In this document: positions 7,715 to 17,024 of the stretch, one piece after another
Layout of the letters: each line of letters begins with the position of its first letter
Position numbering within the stretch: the stretch's first letter is position 1
Assembly: GCA_017405375.1 (NCBI GenBank)
Contig: JAFRAO010000011.1
Location: forward strand, 1-64,000
Source of the DNA: a bacterium
Lineage (GTDB): Bacteria; Cyanobacteriota; Vampirovibrionia; Gastranaerophilales; Gastranaerophilaceae
Length of the DNA: 64,000 bases
Reading direction: 5' to 3'
Program-made: the position numbers and the translations under genes
Notes under the pieces: generated by a model
Database searches by the model: none
Seen by the model: the letters and a program-made list of their open reading frames with translations, nothing else
Told to the model about the DNA's origin: nothing

Positions 7715-9511
7715 TTGAGTATAAAGAATAAAATAAAATTCATTCAAGAAAAAGTAAAAGAAAATAGATTTTTTAAAAATTATATGCGGATGTATCCATA
7801 TATCCGTCCAATATGGTTTAGAGCATTATTATCCATGTTGATATGTATTCCCATAGGATCATTAGATGCAGTAATTGCATTAGCTCTTAAACCATACATG
7901 GATTTGGTAATGGTTGAAAAATCTATTGCATCTCCTTGGTATATACCTCTTGGTATTGTTGCGTTTACCTCAGTTCAAGGTGGATTAAAATATTTGTCAG
8001 CGTATTTATCAACTTGGGTTGGCGGAAAAATTACAAACAAGTTAAAATTCGATTTATTTAAAAAACTGTTAACAATGCCTACATCTTTTTATGATAAAAG
8101 AAATTCGGGAGATGTAATATTCCAATTTAATAACATGGCAGATGGTGCTTGTGCAGGACTATTAGACAATCTGAGTATATTTGTTCAAAGAATTTGTTCA
8201 TCAATATCTTTAGTATATGTTTTATTTTATAATTCTTGGCAACTGGCATTAATTGCTGTGTTTGTTCTTGGCTTAGCATTTGCGCCTGTTGCAAAAATTC
8301 AAAAAAGAATAAAAAGCGTTATGGAAAAAACAGTTGTTGCTGATGCTGCAATCATTACAGAATATAATGAAGTATTTGCCGGAAATAAAACTATTATCTC
8401 TTATAATTTGGAACAATCAGAAACCAATAAATTTGATTGGATTTTGAAAAACGTATTTAATTTAAGAATAAAAATGGTTCAAAGAACTCAATGGTTATCT
8501 CCAATGATGCATGTTATTGTATCTGTTGGTATTGCATTAGCTATTGCGTATGGTTCTCATTTGATTATATCAAATCAAATTACCGCCGGTAACTTTGTTT
8601 CCTTTATTACAGCTTTGATTTTACTTTATACTCCGGTTAAAAGTATCGGTAATAACTTAAATGCCGTGCAATTTTCTTTTTTTGCCATTGAAAGTATTTA
8701 TGATACTTTAGGTATGAATTCGGAAATAGTTAACTGTGAAAATCCAATAGAGTGGAATGGAGAACATAGTAAAATTACATTTAAAAATGTAGATTTTGAG
8801 TATGTTGAAAATGTTCCTGTACTAAAAAATATTTGTTTAGATGTAAAAAAAGGTCAGACTGTTGCACTTGTTGGTAATTCTGGAGGTGGTAAATCAACAA
8901 TCGTAAACTTAATTCCAAGATTTTATGATATAAAATCCGGTTCGATTGAAATTGATGGAATTGATATTAGGAATTTATCTTTAGAATCATTAAGAAATAA
9001 TATTGCCATAGTATTTCAAGATAATTTCTTGTTTTCCGGAACGATTAGAGAAAATATTATGCTAGGTCGTCCGGAAGCAACTGAAAGTGAAATGTTAAAT
9101 GCTATTAAAATGGCATATTTAGATGATTTTATTGACGAACTTCCAATGGGTGTTGATACACAAATAGGTGAACGCGGAATATTATTATCCGGCGGCCAAA
9201 AACAAAGGGTTGCAATAGCAAGAGCATTTTTAAAGAATGCTCCTGTAATAATTTTAGATGAAGCTACATCAGCTTTGGATAATAAAGCTGAGGCTGTTGT
9301 TCAAAAAGCTATTGATAATTTAATGAAAGATAAAACTGTATTTGTAATCGCTCATAGATTATCTACAATTCAAAATGCTGACAAAATAGTTGTAATCAAT
9401 CAAGGTGAGATTGTTGAAGCAGGTACTCACGAAGAATTGTTAAATATGGCTAGTGGTGCCTATAAATCTCTTTACGATATGCAGTTTAAACATCAAGAAA
9501 AAGTTGTTTAA
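7715..9511 (+). CDS. MsbA-like ABC exporter (fused permease and ATPase)
   Basis: Half-transporter of 598 aa: six-helix exporter domain (about residues 30-320) followed by a nucleotide-binding domain. Walker A GNSGGGKST lies near 386-394, the Q-loop VFQDN follows, the signature LSGGQKQR lies near 490, Walker B VIILDEATSALD near 510, and the H-loop AHRLST follows. The start is a TTG with AGGTG at 7705-7709 upstream; an in-frame TGA at 7700 rules out a longer form. MsbA relatives flip lipid A or lipid-linked oligosaccharides (PglK-type). In this cluster, which lacks a visible Wzx/Wzy pair, it is the best candidate for moving the glycan-lipid across the inner membrane. It could also be the lipid A flippase, since lpxK lies elsewhere. 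Confidence 0.88.
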   Translation: MSIKNKIKFIQEKVKENRFFKNYMRMYPYIRPIWFRALLSMLICIPIGSLDAVIALALKPYMDLVMVEKSIASPWYIPLGIVAFTSVQGGLKYLSAYLSTWVGGKITNKLKFDLFKKLLTMPTSFYDKRNSGDVIFQFNNMADGACAGLLDNLSIFVQRICSSISLVYVLFYNSWQLALIAVFVLGLAFAPVAKIQKRIKSVMEKTVVADAAIITEYNEVFAGNKTIISYNLEQSETNKFDWILKNVFNLRIKMVQRTQWLSPMMHVIVSVGIALAIAYGSHLIISNQITAGNFVSFITALILLYTPVKSIGNNLNAVQFSFFAIESIYDTLGMNSEIVNCENPIEWNGEHSKITFKNVDFEYVENVPVLKNICLDVKKGQTVALVGNSGGGKSTIVNLIPRFYDIKSGSIEIDGIDIRNLSLESLRNNIAIVFQDNFLFSGTIRENIMLGRPEATESEMLNAIKMAYLDDFIDELPMGVDTQIGERGILLSGGQKQRVAIARAFLKNAPVIILDEATSALDNKAEAVVQKAIDNLMKDKTVFVIAHRLSTIQNADKIVVINQGEIVEAGTHEELLNMASGAYKSLYDMQFKHQEKVV

Positions 9512-9527
9512 TAATTCTTGATGATTA

Positions 9528-9556
9528 TTGATATTTTACTATATTTTTTGTATTAT
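9528..9556 (+). promoter_or_regulatory. internal sigma70-type promoter before rfbF
   Basis: TTGATA at 9528-9533 and TATTAT at 9551-9556 are separated by 17 bases, about 35 bases upstream of the rfbF start. It would let the CDP-sugar genes be transcribed separately from the transferase genes upstream. Confidence 0.6.
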
Positions 9557-9591
9557 AAAGGAAATTGTTATAAAAATTTAAAGGAGTGGTA

Positions 9592-10365
9592 ATGAAAGTT
9601 TTAATATTGGCAGGAGGATTAGGTACTCGTTTATCAGAAGAAACTAAATTGGTTCCAAAACCAATGGTTGAAATAGGTGGAAAACCTATTATATGGCACA
9701 TAATGAAAATTTATTCTCATTATGGTTTTAATGAATTTATAATTTTAACAGGTTATAAATCTCATGTTATAAAAGATTATTTTGTTCACTATTATCAGCA
9801 ATATTCTGATATAACAGTTGATATGTTGAATAATTCGGTTGAAATTCATAAGATGAAGACTGAACCTTGGAAAGTAACGATGTTGTACACAGGGCAAGAT
9901 ACAATGACCGGTGGCAGAATAAAAAGAGCTCAAGAGTATATTGGAAATGAGCCGTTTATGTTAACTTATGGTGATGGTGTTTCGGATGTTAATATTGATG
10001 AGTTGATAAAATGTCATAAAAAATCAGGTAAATATTGTACCCTAACTTCTGTAAGACCGTCAGGCAGGTTTGGTGCATTGGATATTGATTCAGACGGTTC
10101 TATTAATTCATTTAAAGAAAAACCTGATGGCGATGGTAACTGGATAAATGGTGGTTTTATGGTTTGTGAACCGCAAGTGTTTGATTATATAAAAGACGGT
10201 GATAGCACTATTTTTGAAAGAAAGCCTCTGGAATCATTAGCAAAAGACGGTCAGCTTAATGCATATAAACACAAAGGTTTCTGGAAACCTATGGATACTC
10301 AGAATGATAAGAATAAATTGACTGAAATGTTGATTTCAGGTAATGCTCCTTGGGTATTGTGGTAA
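9592..10365 (+). CDS. rfbF: glucose-1-phosphate cytidylyltransferase
   Basis: Makes CDP-glucose from CTP and glucose-1-phosphate, the first step of the CDP-3,6-dideoxyhexose pathway. The nucleotidyltransferase motif LAGGLGTRLSEET is at the N-terminus, with PKPMVEIGGKPIIWHIMK, LTYGDGVSDV and KEKPDGDGNWINGGF all as in RfbF/DdhA. The length, 257 aa, is normal. ATG 9592 follows AAGGAG (9581-9586); a GTG at 9586 lies inside that Shine-Dalgarno sequence and is rejected. It heads the block of sugar-synthesis genes, with a promoter at 9528-9556. Confidence 0.95.
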   Translation: MKVLILAGGLGTRLSEETKLVPKPMVEIGGKPIIWHIMKIYSHYGFNEFIILTGYKSHVIKDYFVHYYQQYSDITVDMLNNSVEIHKMKTEPWKVTMLYTGQDTMTGGRIKRAQEYIGNEPFMLTYGDGVSDVNIDELIKCHKKSGKYCTLTSVRPSGRFGALDIDSDGSINSFKEKPDGDGNWINGGFMVCEPQVFDYIKDGDSTIFERKPLESLAKDGQLNAYKHKGFWKPMDTQNDKNKLTEMLISGNAPWVLW

Positions 10366-10383
10366 TTTGAGGGTTGATTTGTA

Positions 10384-11964
10384 ATGCCAATTCTATCAAT
10401 ATGTATCCCCACATATAACAGAGTTGAATATTTAAAAAAAGTTATTGATTCTATTGTAAATGATGAAACTTTTTTGAATACGTTTGATGTTGAATTGGTT
10501 ATTTCAAATAACTGTTCCAGTGATTCTACTGACGATTTGTGTCAAATATACAAAAATAAGTTTCCTGATAAAATTAATTATATTTGTCAAAAAGAACCTA
10601 TATACTCTGATGAGCATATTTTTAAATGTACAGACTATGCAAGGGGTGATTATACAAAGTTAAACAATGATACACTTTGTTATTGTAAAGGTTCAATAAA
10701 AAAAATAGTCGATTTAATTAGAAATAATCCGAATCAGGAAATATTTTTTTTAGCAAACGGAAACGGAAAAAATAAGGAAAATGTTATCTGTCATAGTTTT
10801 GATGAGTTGTTGAATTCTGCCGGATATAATATTACTTGGATTGGTGGAATGCTAATTAAAAAAGGCAAATTTAATGAACTTGATGACTATTTAAGGTACA
10901 GATACTTGCAGCTTTCTCAAGTGGATATATATGCAAGGTTTTTAGCAAAAAATGATACTGTTTTTGTTTGCAACGATTCCGGCATGTTTTCAGGGTTAAA
11001 TGTCAAAAATAAAGGCGGATATAATGTCGCTGAAATTTTTGGGCAAAATTATTTACAAATTTTGCGTGAAAATATAGGAACACAAAACGGGCTTACTTTA
11101 AAAACTTATGAATTTCAAAAAAAAGAGATTTTAAAATTCGTTGAAGATTATTATTTTGATTATAATCATAAATACAATTTTAAAAAAACAGGGTATTTCA
11201 AATATATTTTCAAAAATTATTCAAAGAATTTATATTTTTATGTGCATATATTTTTTGTATTTTTAAAATCAATTATTTTTTGGTTTGCTCATATTGAAAA
11301 AAGTGAATCAATGAAAAAGTTAATTTTATTTGATTCTCTCAAAGTAGTTTTAAAAGACAGGCGTTTAAAAAATTACAGAAAGTTATGGCGTAAGCAAAAT
11401 AAACACAATAGTACATCCCTGATAAGAAAGCCGTTACATCAAAGAATAAAAGTTGGCAGGTACACTTATGGTGAAATAGATGCCCAAATTGACGGGCATT
11501 TTGGTGATTTGGTTATTGGTGATTTTTGTTCAATAGCTCACGATGTTCATTTTATAGTTTCGTCAGAACATAATTATAATTGTTTATCGACTTATCCTTT
11601 TAAAGTATTGATGCTGGGTTATCAAAGTGAAGCAATTTCAAAAGGTGATATTATAGTAAAAGATGATGTTTGGATTGGTTGTGGTGCAATAATATTATCC
11701 GGTGTTACAATCGGACAAGGCGCAATAGTTTCTGCAGGAAGTGTTGTTACAAAAGATGTTCCGCCTTATGCAGTTGTTGGCGGTGTTCCTGCAAAAGTTT
11801 TAAAATATAGATTTGAACCTGAAATAATAAGAGTACTTGAAAAATTTGATTATTCAAAATTAAATCAGGAAAAAGTTAAAATTTTAGGTGATAAATTATA
11901 CACAAGATTAACAAAAGAAAACGTAAAAGATATATTAAAAGAAATAGAGGAATTAAATGTTTAA
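10384..11964 (+). CDS. fusion protein: GT2 glycosyltransferase plus hexapeptide acetyltransferase
   Basis: Two-domain protein of 526 aa. Residues ~1-250 are GT2-like ([26 protein letters not shown]), but the acidic DxD position reads KLNNDTL, so catalysis may be weak or altered. A hydrophobic stretch near 280-305 ([17 protein letters not shown]) could touch the membrane. Residues ~355-510 form a left-handed beta-helix acetyltransferase of the xenobiotic/CatB type: [14 protein letters not shown], a putative catalytic His in [43 protein letters not shown]. This couples a sugar transferase with an O- or N-acetyltransferase. The end overlaps rfbG by eight bases. Confidence 0.85.
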   Translation: MPILSICIPTYNRVEYLKKVIDSIVNDETFLNTFDVELVISNNCSSDSTDDLCQIYKNKFPDKINYICQKEPIYSDEHIFKCTDYARGDYTKLNNDTLCYCKGSIKKIVDLIRNNPNQEIFFLANGNGKNKENVICHSFDELLNSAGYNITWIGGMLIKKGKFNELDDYLRYRYLQLSQVDIYARFLAKNDTVFVCNDSGMFSGLNVKNKGGYNVAEIFGQNYLQILRENIGTQNGLTLKTYEFQKKEILKFVEDYYFDYNHKYNFKKTGYFKYIFKNYSKNLYFYVHIFFVFLKSIIFWFAHIEKSESMKKLILFDSLKVVLKDRRLKNYRKLWRKQNKHNSTSLIRKPLHQRIKVGRYTYGEIDAQIDGHFGDLVIGDFCSIAHDVHFIVSSEHNYNCLSTYPFKVLMLGYQSEAISKGDIIVKDDVWIGCGAIILSGVTIGQGAIVSAGSVVTKDVPPYAVVGGVPAKVLKYRFEPEIIRVLEKFDYSKLNQEKVKILGDKLYTRLTKENVKDILKEIEELNV

Positions 11965-13030
11965 TAGTATTTATCGAGGTAAGAAAGTATTTTTAACAGG
12001 GCATACAGGATTTAAGGGCAGTTGGTTGACCTTGTGGTTAAAGTCCTTAGGTGCTGAAGTTTTAGGATATTCATTAGAACCGAATACAAATCCTTCAATG
12101 TTTGAAGAATTAAGAATCTACGGTCATTGTAATAATGAATTTGGTAATATATTGGACGATAAGCACTTAGAAAAGGCTATGATGGAATTCAAACCGGAAA
12201 TAGTTTTCCATTTAGCGGCTCAACCATTAGTAAGATTATCTTATTCAGAACCAAAATTAACGTATGAAACAAATGTTATTGGTTCATTAAATGTTTTAGA
12301 AGCTGCAAGGAAGTGTAAATCAGTAAAAGCCTTTGTTAATGTTACAACTGATAAGTGTTATGAAAATAGAGAAATAAACAGAGGTTATACGGAAGATGAG
12401 CCTATGGGCGGATATGATATGTATTCTTCTTCAAAAGGATGCGTAGAGATACTATCATCATCTTTCAGACGTTCATTCTTGCAAGAAGATGGCACTTATG
12501 CTATGGCAACTGCAAGGGCAGGAAATGTAATCGGCGGTGGTGATTGGGCACTGGACAGATTGATTCCTGACTGCATTCGTTATATAAACGAGAATAAACC
12601 TATTGAAATAAGAAATCCTATTGCAGTAAGGCCTTGGCAGCACGTATTAGAACCATTATCAGGATATTTACTTTTGGGACAAAAATTATTGGAAGAAGGT
12701 AAAAAATATGCTGAAGGTTTTAATTTTGGACCGAACGAAGACAGTGTTTTAAAAGTTGCAGAGGTTTCTCAAAAAGTTGTAGATTATTACGGAAAAGGTG
12801 AAGTAGTTGTCCACAAACGTGATGATTTGCATGAAGCTAATTTATTGATGTTAAATATACAAAAAGCAGAAAAAGTTTTAGGTTGGATTCCGACTTATAC
12901 TGCTGATGAAGCTATTGAACATACAGTTGAATGGTATAAACATTTCTATGCAAAAGATACAAATATGTATGATTTTACTTTAAAACAAATAAATAATTTT
13001 GAACAAAAAATATCATATAAAAATGTATAG
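11957..13030 (+). CDS. rfbG: CDP-glucose 4,6-dehydratase
   Basis: Converts CDP-glucose to CDP-4-keto-6-deoxyglucose with tightly bound [12 protein letters not shown] near residues 15-23 is the Rossmann motif with the FKG variant typical of RfbG/Ddh[10 protein letters not shown], the TTDKCYEN active-site strand and YSSSK (catalytic Tyr and Lys) follow. The length, 357 aa, is normal. It overlaps the fusion gene by eight bases, so the two are probably co-translated. Its product feeds RfbH at 13896. Confidence 0.95.
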   Translation: MFNSIYRGKKVFLTGHTGFKGSWLTLWLKSLGAEVLGYSLEPNTNPSMFEELRIYGHCNNEFGNILDDKHLEKAMMEFKPEIVFHLAAQPLVRLSYSEPKLTYETNVIGSLNVLEAARKCKSVKAFVNVTTDKCYENREINRGYTEDEPMGGYDMYSSSKGCVEILSSSFRRSFLQEDGTYAMATARAGNVIGGGDWALDRLIPDCIRYINENKPIEIRNPIAVRPWQHVLEPLSGYLLLGQKLLEEGKKYAEGFNFGPNEDSVLKVAEVSQKVVDYYGKGEVVVHKRDDLHEANLLMLNIQKAEKVLGWIPTYTADEAIEHTVEWYKHFYAKDTNMYDFTLKQINNFEQKISYKNV

Positions 13031-13047
13031 AAATTTTGGAGAATATA

Positions 13048-13791
13048 ATGATTGCAAAATATGTACCAATTTTGTTAGTTTTAGTAGCAGTAATTATTAT
13101 ATTTGTGATATTTAAAAAGAAATATTCTGTGAAAGTAAGGTTTATAGACCGGAAAATCAAGTTTATCATAAATAGAAAAGAACATCATACTAACAACAAA
13201 ATAATTATTACAGAAAACGGAAAGCAGAAGTTAGCAAAGAAAATTAAAGGTTTAGAAATAAATTTTTACGGGGATAATAATACTTTAATTTGTCCGAAAT
13301 CTTGTAAGTTTTCGGATTGTGTTATTCATTTTAGCGGAAGTAATGTGAATTTTGAATTTGGTGAAGATTGTTCTATTGTTCAGATGAAAGCAATAGTTGG
13401 TGGCGGACAGACTGGTAATACAATTTATATTGGCAAGGGATTTGTAAATTCAGGAATTTTACAAATTTTTGCAGGTGGTGGACCAAATAATAATTTGCAT
13501 ATTGGTGACGGAAGTATGGCTGCTCGTGATGTAGCTATTTATACAAATGATGGGCATGACATTTTAGACAAAAATACCAATGTCGTATTCAACCAAGCAA
13601 AAAGAGATTTGGTAATAGGAAACCATGTTTGGATTTGTCATGGATGTATAATATTAAAGAACACACAAATTACAGATAATAATATTGTAGGTTCAGGAAG
13701 TGTCGTATCAGGTAAATTTGATGAAGAATATACAATAATTGCAGGAAATCCGGCAAAAGTAATCAAACATGACGTGGATTGGCATTGGTAA
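13048..13791 (+). CDS. membrane-anchored hexapeptide-repeat acyltransferase
   Basis: A 247-aa protein with one N-terminal membrane segment (about residues 5-25, VPILLVLVAVIIIFVIF) and a C-terminal left-handed beta-helix of hexapeptide repeats. Recognisable parts are NTIYIGKGF, NLHIGDGS, LVIGNHVWICHGCIILK and the closing IIAGNPAKVIK, as in capsule and LPS O-acetyltransferases. A likely catalytic His lies in NDGHDILDK. The ATG at 13048 follows TTGGAGA at 13036-13042. It probably acetylates the glycan or a sugar intermediate at the membrane. Position between rfbG and rfbH ties it to the dideoxysugar genes. Confidence 0.8.
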   Translation: MIAKYVPILLVLVAVIIIFVIFKKKYSVKVRFIDRKIKFIINRKEHHTNNKIIITENGKQKLAKKIKGLEINFYGDNNTLICPKSCKFSDCVIHFSGSNVNFEFGEDCSIVQMKAIVGGGQTGNTIYIGKGFVNSGILQIFAGGGPNNNLHIGDGSMAARDVAIYTNDGHDILDKNTNVVFNQAKRDLVIGNHVWICHGCIILKNTQITDNNIVGSGSVVSGKFDEEYTIIAGNPAKVIKHDVDWHW

Positions 13792-13895
13792 TTATTTATT
13801 AATTTTTTGTTATAAACAAATTTAAAATAATTTTAATTTATTTATATTAATGGTAGAATAATTGTTATATAACGAGTTAGGAAAGGAAAACATAA

Positions 13896-15266
13896 ATGAG
13901 CGAATTGGAATTAAGAAATAAAGTAAAAGAAGCAGCAAAAGAATACTTTCAAGAAGTGTACGGTCAAAAGCGTGTATTTGACTATATTCCGCCAAGCGGT
14001 AAACTTTTAGGTGAAGAAGAATTAATGAATATGATTGATGCTTCTTTGGATATGTGGCTTACTGCCGGTAGATTTAATAAAGAATTTGAAAAGAAATTTG
14101 CACAATATTTAGGTGTAAAATATGCATTATCAACAAATTCAGGTTCAAGTGCAAACTTATTGGCATTATCTGCATTAACTTCTCATAAATTAGGTGAACG
14201 CAGATTAAAAAAAGGTGATGAAGTTATATCAGTTGCTGCGGGATTTCCTACAACAATAAATCCGATTTTGCAACAAGGTTTAGTGCCGGTGTTTGTTGAT
14301 TGTGAAATTGGTACATATAATATTGATGCAGAAAAAATAGAAGAAGCAATTACTCCAAAAACTAAGGCAATTTTCTTAGCTCACACATTAGGAAACAGCT
14401 ATGATTTAGATAAGATTATGGAATTAGCTGAAAAATATAATTTATGGGTAATAGAAGATAGTTGTGATGCTTTAGGCGGTGAATATAAGGGTAGAAAAAT
14501 AGGTACGATAGGTCATATTGGTACGTTTAGTTTCTATCCTGCACATCACTTAACAATGGGTGAAGGCGGTGCTGTAATCACTAATGATGCACAACTTTAT
14601 AAAATTATATTATCCTTTAGAGATTGGGGTAGAGATTGTTGCTGTCCACCGGGAAAAGATGGTGTTTGCGAAAAAAGATTTACTCAACAATTAGGAAATC
14701 TACCATACGGATATGACCACAAATACACATACTCTCATATTGGGTTTAACCTAAAAATTACAGATTGGCAGGCTGCATTGGGATGTTCACAAATTGAAAA
14801 ATTGGACGGTTTTTTGAATATTCGTCGCAGAAATGCAGAATTATTAACAGAAAAATTGTCTGATTTGACTGATTATTTAATCTTGCCTGTAATAAAAGAT
14901 GGAGTAAAGCCTTCTTGGTTTGGTTATTTGATTTCAGTAAAAGAAAATGCTCAGTTTACAAAACAAGAAATGGTTGAATACTTGGAAAGCCATGGTATTG
15001 GTACAAGACAGTTATTCGCAGGTAATATATTAAGACAGCCAATGTTTACTGATGATGAACAAATTCAATTTAGAATCGCAAATTCAGAATTGTTGTCATC
15101 AAAAGATTTGAATGAAGATTTGTATAAAAAGCTTCCAAAAACAGATTTTATTATGAATAATACTTTCTGGGTAGGTACGTTCCCTGCTCTTGGTGAGGAA
15201 GAAATACAAAGAATTTCTGATACAATACATTCATTTGTTCGTGAAAAATTAGGGGTACTCGTTTAA
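13896..15266 (+). CDS. rfbH: CDP-4-dehydro-6-deoxyglucose 3-dehydrase (E1)
   Basis: PMP-dependent, [2Fe-2S]-containing enzyme that removes the C3 hydroxyl of CDP-4-keto-6-deoxyglucose. It has an aminotransferase fold, but the PLP lysine is replaced by His (H217 in FYPAHHLTMGEGG), the hallmark of this family. Cysteines at 190, 248, 250 and 258 match the known E1 cluster pattern C-X57-C-X-C-X7-C exactly, so the enzyme should be functional. The length, 456 aa, fits. AAAGGA precedes the ATG. E1 needs a ferredoxin/NADH reductase partner (E3, DdhD), which is not in this window. The stop overlaps the next ATG (TAATG). Confidence 0.95.
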   Translation: MSELELRNKVKEAAKEYFQEVYGQKRVFDYIPPSGKLLGEEELMNMIDASLDMWLTAGRFNKEFEKKFAQYLGVKYALSTNSGSSANLLALSALTSHKLGERRLKKGDEVISVAAGFPTTINPILQQGLVPVFVDCEIGTYNIDAEKIEEAITPKTKAIFLAHTLGNSYDLDKIMELAEKYNLWVIEDSCDALGGEYKGRKIGTIGHIGTFSFYPAHHLTMGEGGAVITNDAQLYKIILSFRDWGRDCCCPPGKDGVCEKRFTQQLGNLPYGYDHKYTYSHIGFNLKITDWQAALGCSQIEKLDGFLNIRRRNAELLTEKLSDLTDYLILPVIKDGVKPSWFGYLISVKENAQFTKQEMVEYLESHGIGTRQLFAGNILRQPMFTDDEQIQFRIANSELLSSKDLNEDLYKKLPKTDFIMNNTFWVGTFPALGEEEIQRISDTIHSFVREKLGVLV

Positions 15267-16120
15267 TGAATATCCTATTGACCGGTAGTGGTGGATTTAT
15301 AGGTAAGAACTTAAAAAAATATCTTAGTGATAAATATAAGATACTTTCTCCTCGCAGTTTTGAATTGGATTTAACGAACAGAAGTGCAGTAGAAGAATAT
15401 TTTAATAAAAATGATATAGATTTTGTAATTCACTGTGGGTCAATAGGCGGTGCAAGAGGTATTGACGATAAGGATACTACTGTTGAAGATAATCTTGCAA
15501 TGGTTGATAACATTTTGGCATGCAAAAAAGAAAATGTTAGAATGATTTTGTTTGGTTCAGGTGCTATGTATGATAAATCAAGAAATTTACATAAGGTTAA
15601 AGAAGATGAACTGGGACATGTCATTCCGAATGATTTATATGGAAAATCAAAGTATTTGATTGCGCAAAAAATTAAAAGCAGAGATGATGTTTTGATGTTG
15701 AATATTTTTGCGTGCTATGGTTATGGCGAAAAGGAAAGTCGTTTTCCTAGTTATGCAATTAATCAAGTTTTGAAGGGTGAAAAAATTTCAATAAATCAAA
15801 ATGTTGTATTCGATTATCTTTTTGTTGAAGATATGCAAAAAATTGTAGAATATTTTATTGAACATAAACCTGAAGACAATATTATTAATATTACGCCGAC
15901 AAAGAGTGTAAGTTTGAGTGAAATATCAAATATAGTGAATTCATTTGTAGATAAACCTCTCGATATAGAAATTGTTAATCAAACAATGAATAACGAATAT
16001 ACCGGTGATAATAAACTATTATTAAAAAATTACCAAACATTAAAATTTACAACAATGCAAGACGGATTGAAGAAATTATTTGAATATAATAAAAAAATTA
16101 TAAAAGGAGAACAAAAATGA
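15266..16120 (+). CDS. NAD(P)-dependent SDR reductase/epimerase of the dideoxysugar pathway
   Basis: Extended SDR of 284 aa, translationally coupled to rfbH (start inside TAATG). TGSGGFIG at residues 6-13 binds NAD(P), FGSGAMYD is the active-site strand and YGKSK the catalytic Tyr/Lys motif. In CDP-3,6-dideoxyhexose pathways the enzyme after the E1 step reduces the 4-keto group (giving abequose or paratose). This is a natural candidate for that job, or for reducing a branched 4-keto product. Sequence alone does not fix stereochemistry. It overlaps the aldolase gene by four bases (ATGA). Confidence 0.82.
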   Translation: MNILLTGSGGFIGKNLKKYLSDKYKILSPRSFELDLTNRSAVEEYFNKNDIDFVIHCGSIGGARGIDDKDTTVEDNLAMVDNILACKKENVRMILFGSGAMYDKSRNLHKVKEDELGHVIPNDLYGKSKYLIAQKIKSRDDVLMLNIFACYGYGEKESRFPSYAINQVLKGEKISINQNVVFDYLFVEDMQKIVEYFIEHKPEDNIINITPTKSVSLSEISNIVNSFVDKPLDIEIVNQTMNNEYTGDNKLLLKNYQTLKFTTMQDGLKKLFEYNKKIIKGEQK

Positions 16121-16929
16121 ATCAACTTGAAAAAAAGATGGTAGATACATTGAAAGATTTAAAAGAAAATCATAATGTAATCGGCATAAAGGCTGAATTT
16201 GAAGCGGAAGGTACTCGTTTGGAAGAAGCCTTAAGATTAAAAGAAGTTGTAACAAAAGCCGGTTTAGATTTAACTATTAAAATTGGTGGATGTGAAGCTA
16301 TTAAAGATATGTTTGATGCTAGAACAATTGGTGTTAATACAATTGTTGCTCCGATGATTGAAACAGATTATGCAATGTCTAAATTTGTTAAAGCAACAAA
16401 ATTTGTTTTCCCTGATGAAGAACGATTAGATATGCATTTTTTGATTAATGTAGAAACAATTACAGGTTTTGAAAACATTGATAAAATGATTAATTCGCAT
16501 TATTTCAAAGATATAGATGGTTGTGTATTAGGTCGTGTTGATATGACAGGTTCAATGGGATTGACAAGAGAAGATATTAATAGTGATCAAGTTTTTGATA
16601 TAGCAAATTCTTTATCAGAAAAAATGCTAAATGCGAATAAAATGATGATTATTGGTGGTGGTGTTTCTGCTCATTCATTACCATTTTTCTCAAAATTACC
16701 TCATTTAACAAAATTTGAAACAAGAAAAGTTATTTTTGATGCAAAAAGAGCACTAAATGATAAGAATGCAGACAAAGGAATTTTAAAAGCTGTAGGATTT
16801 GAGTTAATGTGGTTAAAGAACAAACGTGAATTCTATGAAATGATATATAATGAAGATGCACAAAGAATAACAATGCTTGAAGCAAGATACAAAAAATTAA
16901 TTGAAGAAGCCGGCGGGGTTTACGCATAG
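16117..16929 (+). CDS. HpcH/HpaI-family aldolase (citrate-lyase-like), last gene of the sugar cluster
   Basis: Class II pyruvate aldolase/citrate lyase beta fold of 270 aa. The family metal ligands appear present: E113 in NVETITGFENI and D142 in GRVDMTGSMG. The N-terminal part (GIKAEFEAEGTR, TIKIGGCEAIKDM) differs from textbook HpaI, suggesting a distinct subfamily. It starts within the stop of the SDR gene and ends the operon just before a strong terminator, so it belongs functionally to the CDP-dideoxysugar genes. Members cleave or form C-C bonds with pyruvate or acetyl units, so it could attach a carbon branch to a 4-keto sugar or make a side-group precursor. The reaction is not established. 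Confidence 0.75.
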   Translation: MNQLEKKMVDTLKDLKENHNVIGIKAEFEAEGTRLEEALRLKEVVTKAGLDLTIKIGGCEAIKDMFDARTIGVNTIVAPMIETDYAMSKFVKATKFVFPDEERLDMHFLINVETITGFENIDKMINSHYFKDIDGCVLGRVDMTGSMGLTREDINSDQVFDIANSLSEKMLNANKMMIIGGGVSAHSLPFFSKLPHLTKFETRKVIFDAKRALNDKNADKGILKAVGFELMWLKNKREFYEMIYNEDAQRITMLEARYKKLIEEAGGVYA

Positions 16930-16953
16930 ATAGTTTTTATAAATGCAAACATT

Positions 16954-16996
16954 GAATAACTTTTGAAATATTTGTATTTCAAAAGTTATTCTTTTA
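16954..16996 (+). terminator. rho-independent terminator of the glycan cluster
   Basis: A perfect 17-bp inverted repeat (GAATAACTTTTGAAATA, 16954-16970, and its complement at 16975-16991) encloses a TTTG loop and is followed by TTTTAT. It separates the plus-strand sugar operon from the convergent hydrogenase gene. Confidence 0.85.
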
Positions 16997-17024
16997 TCAA
17001 TTTATAAAATAAATAAGTCAGTTG

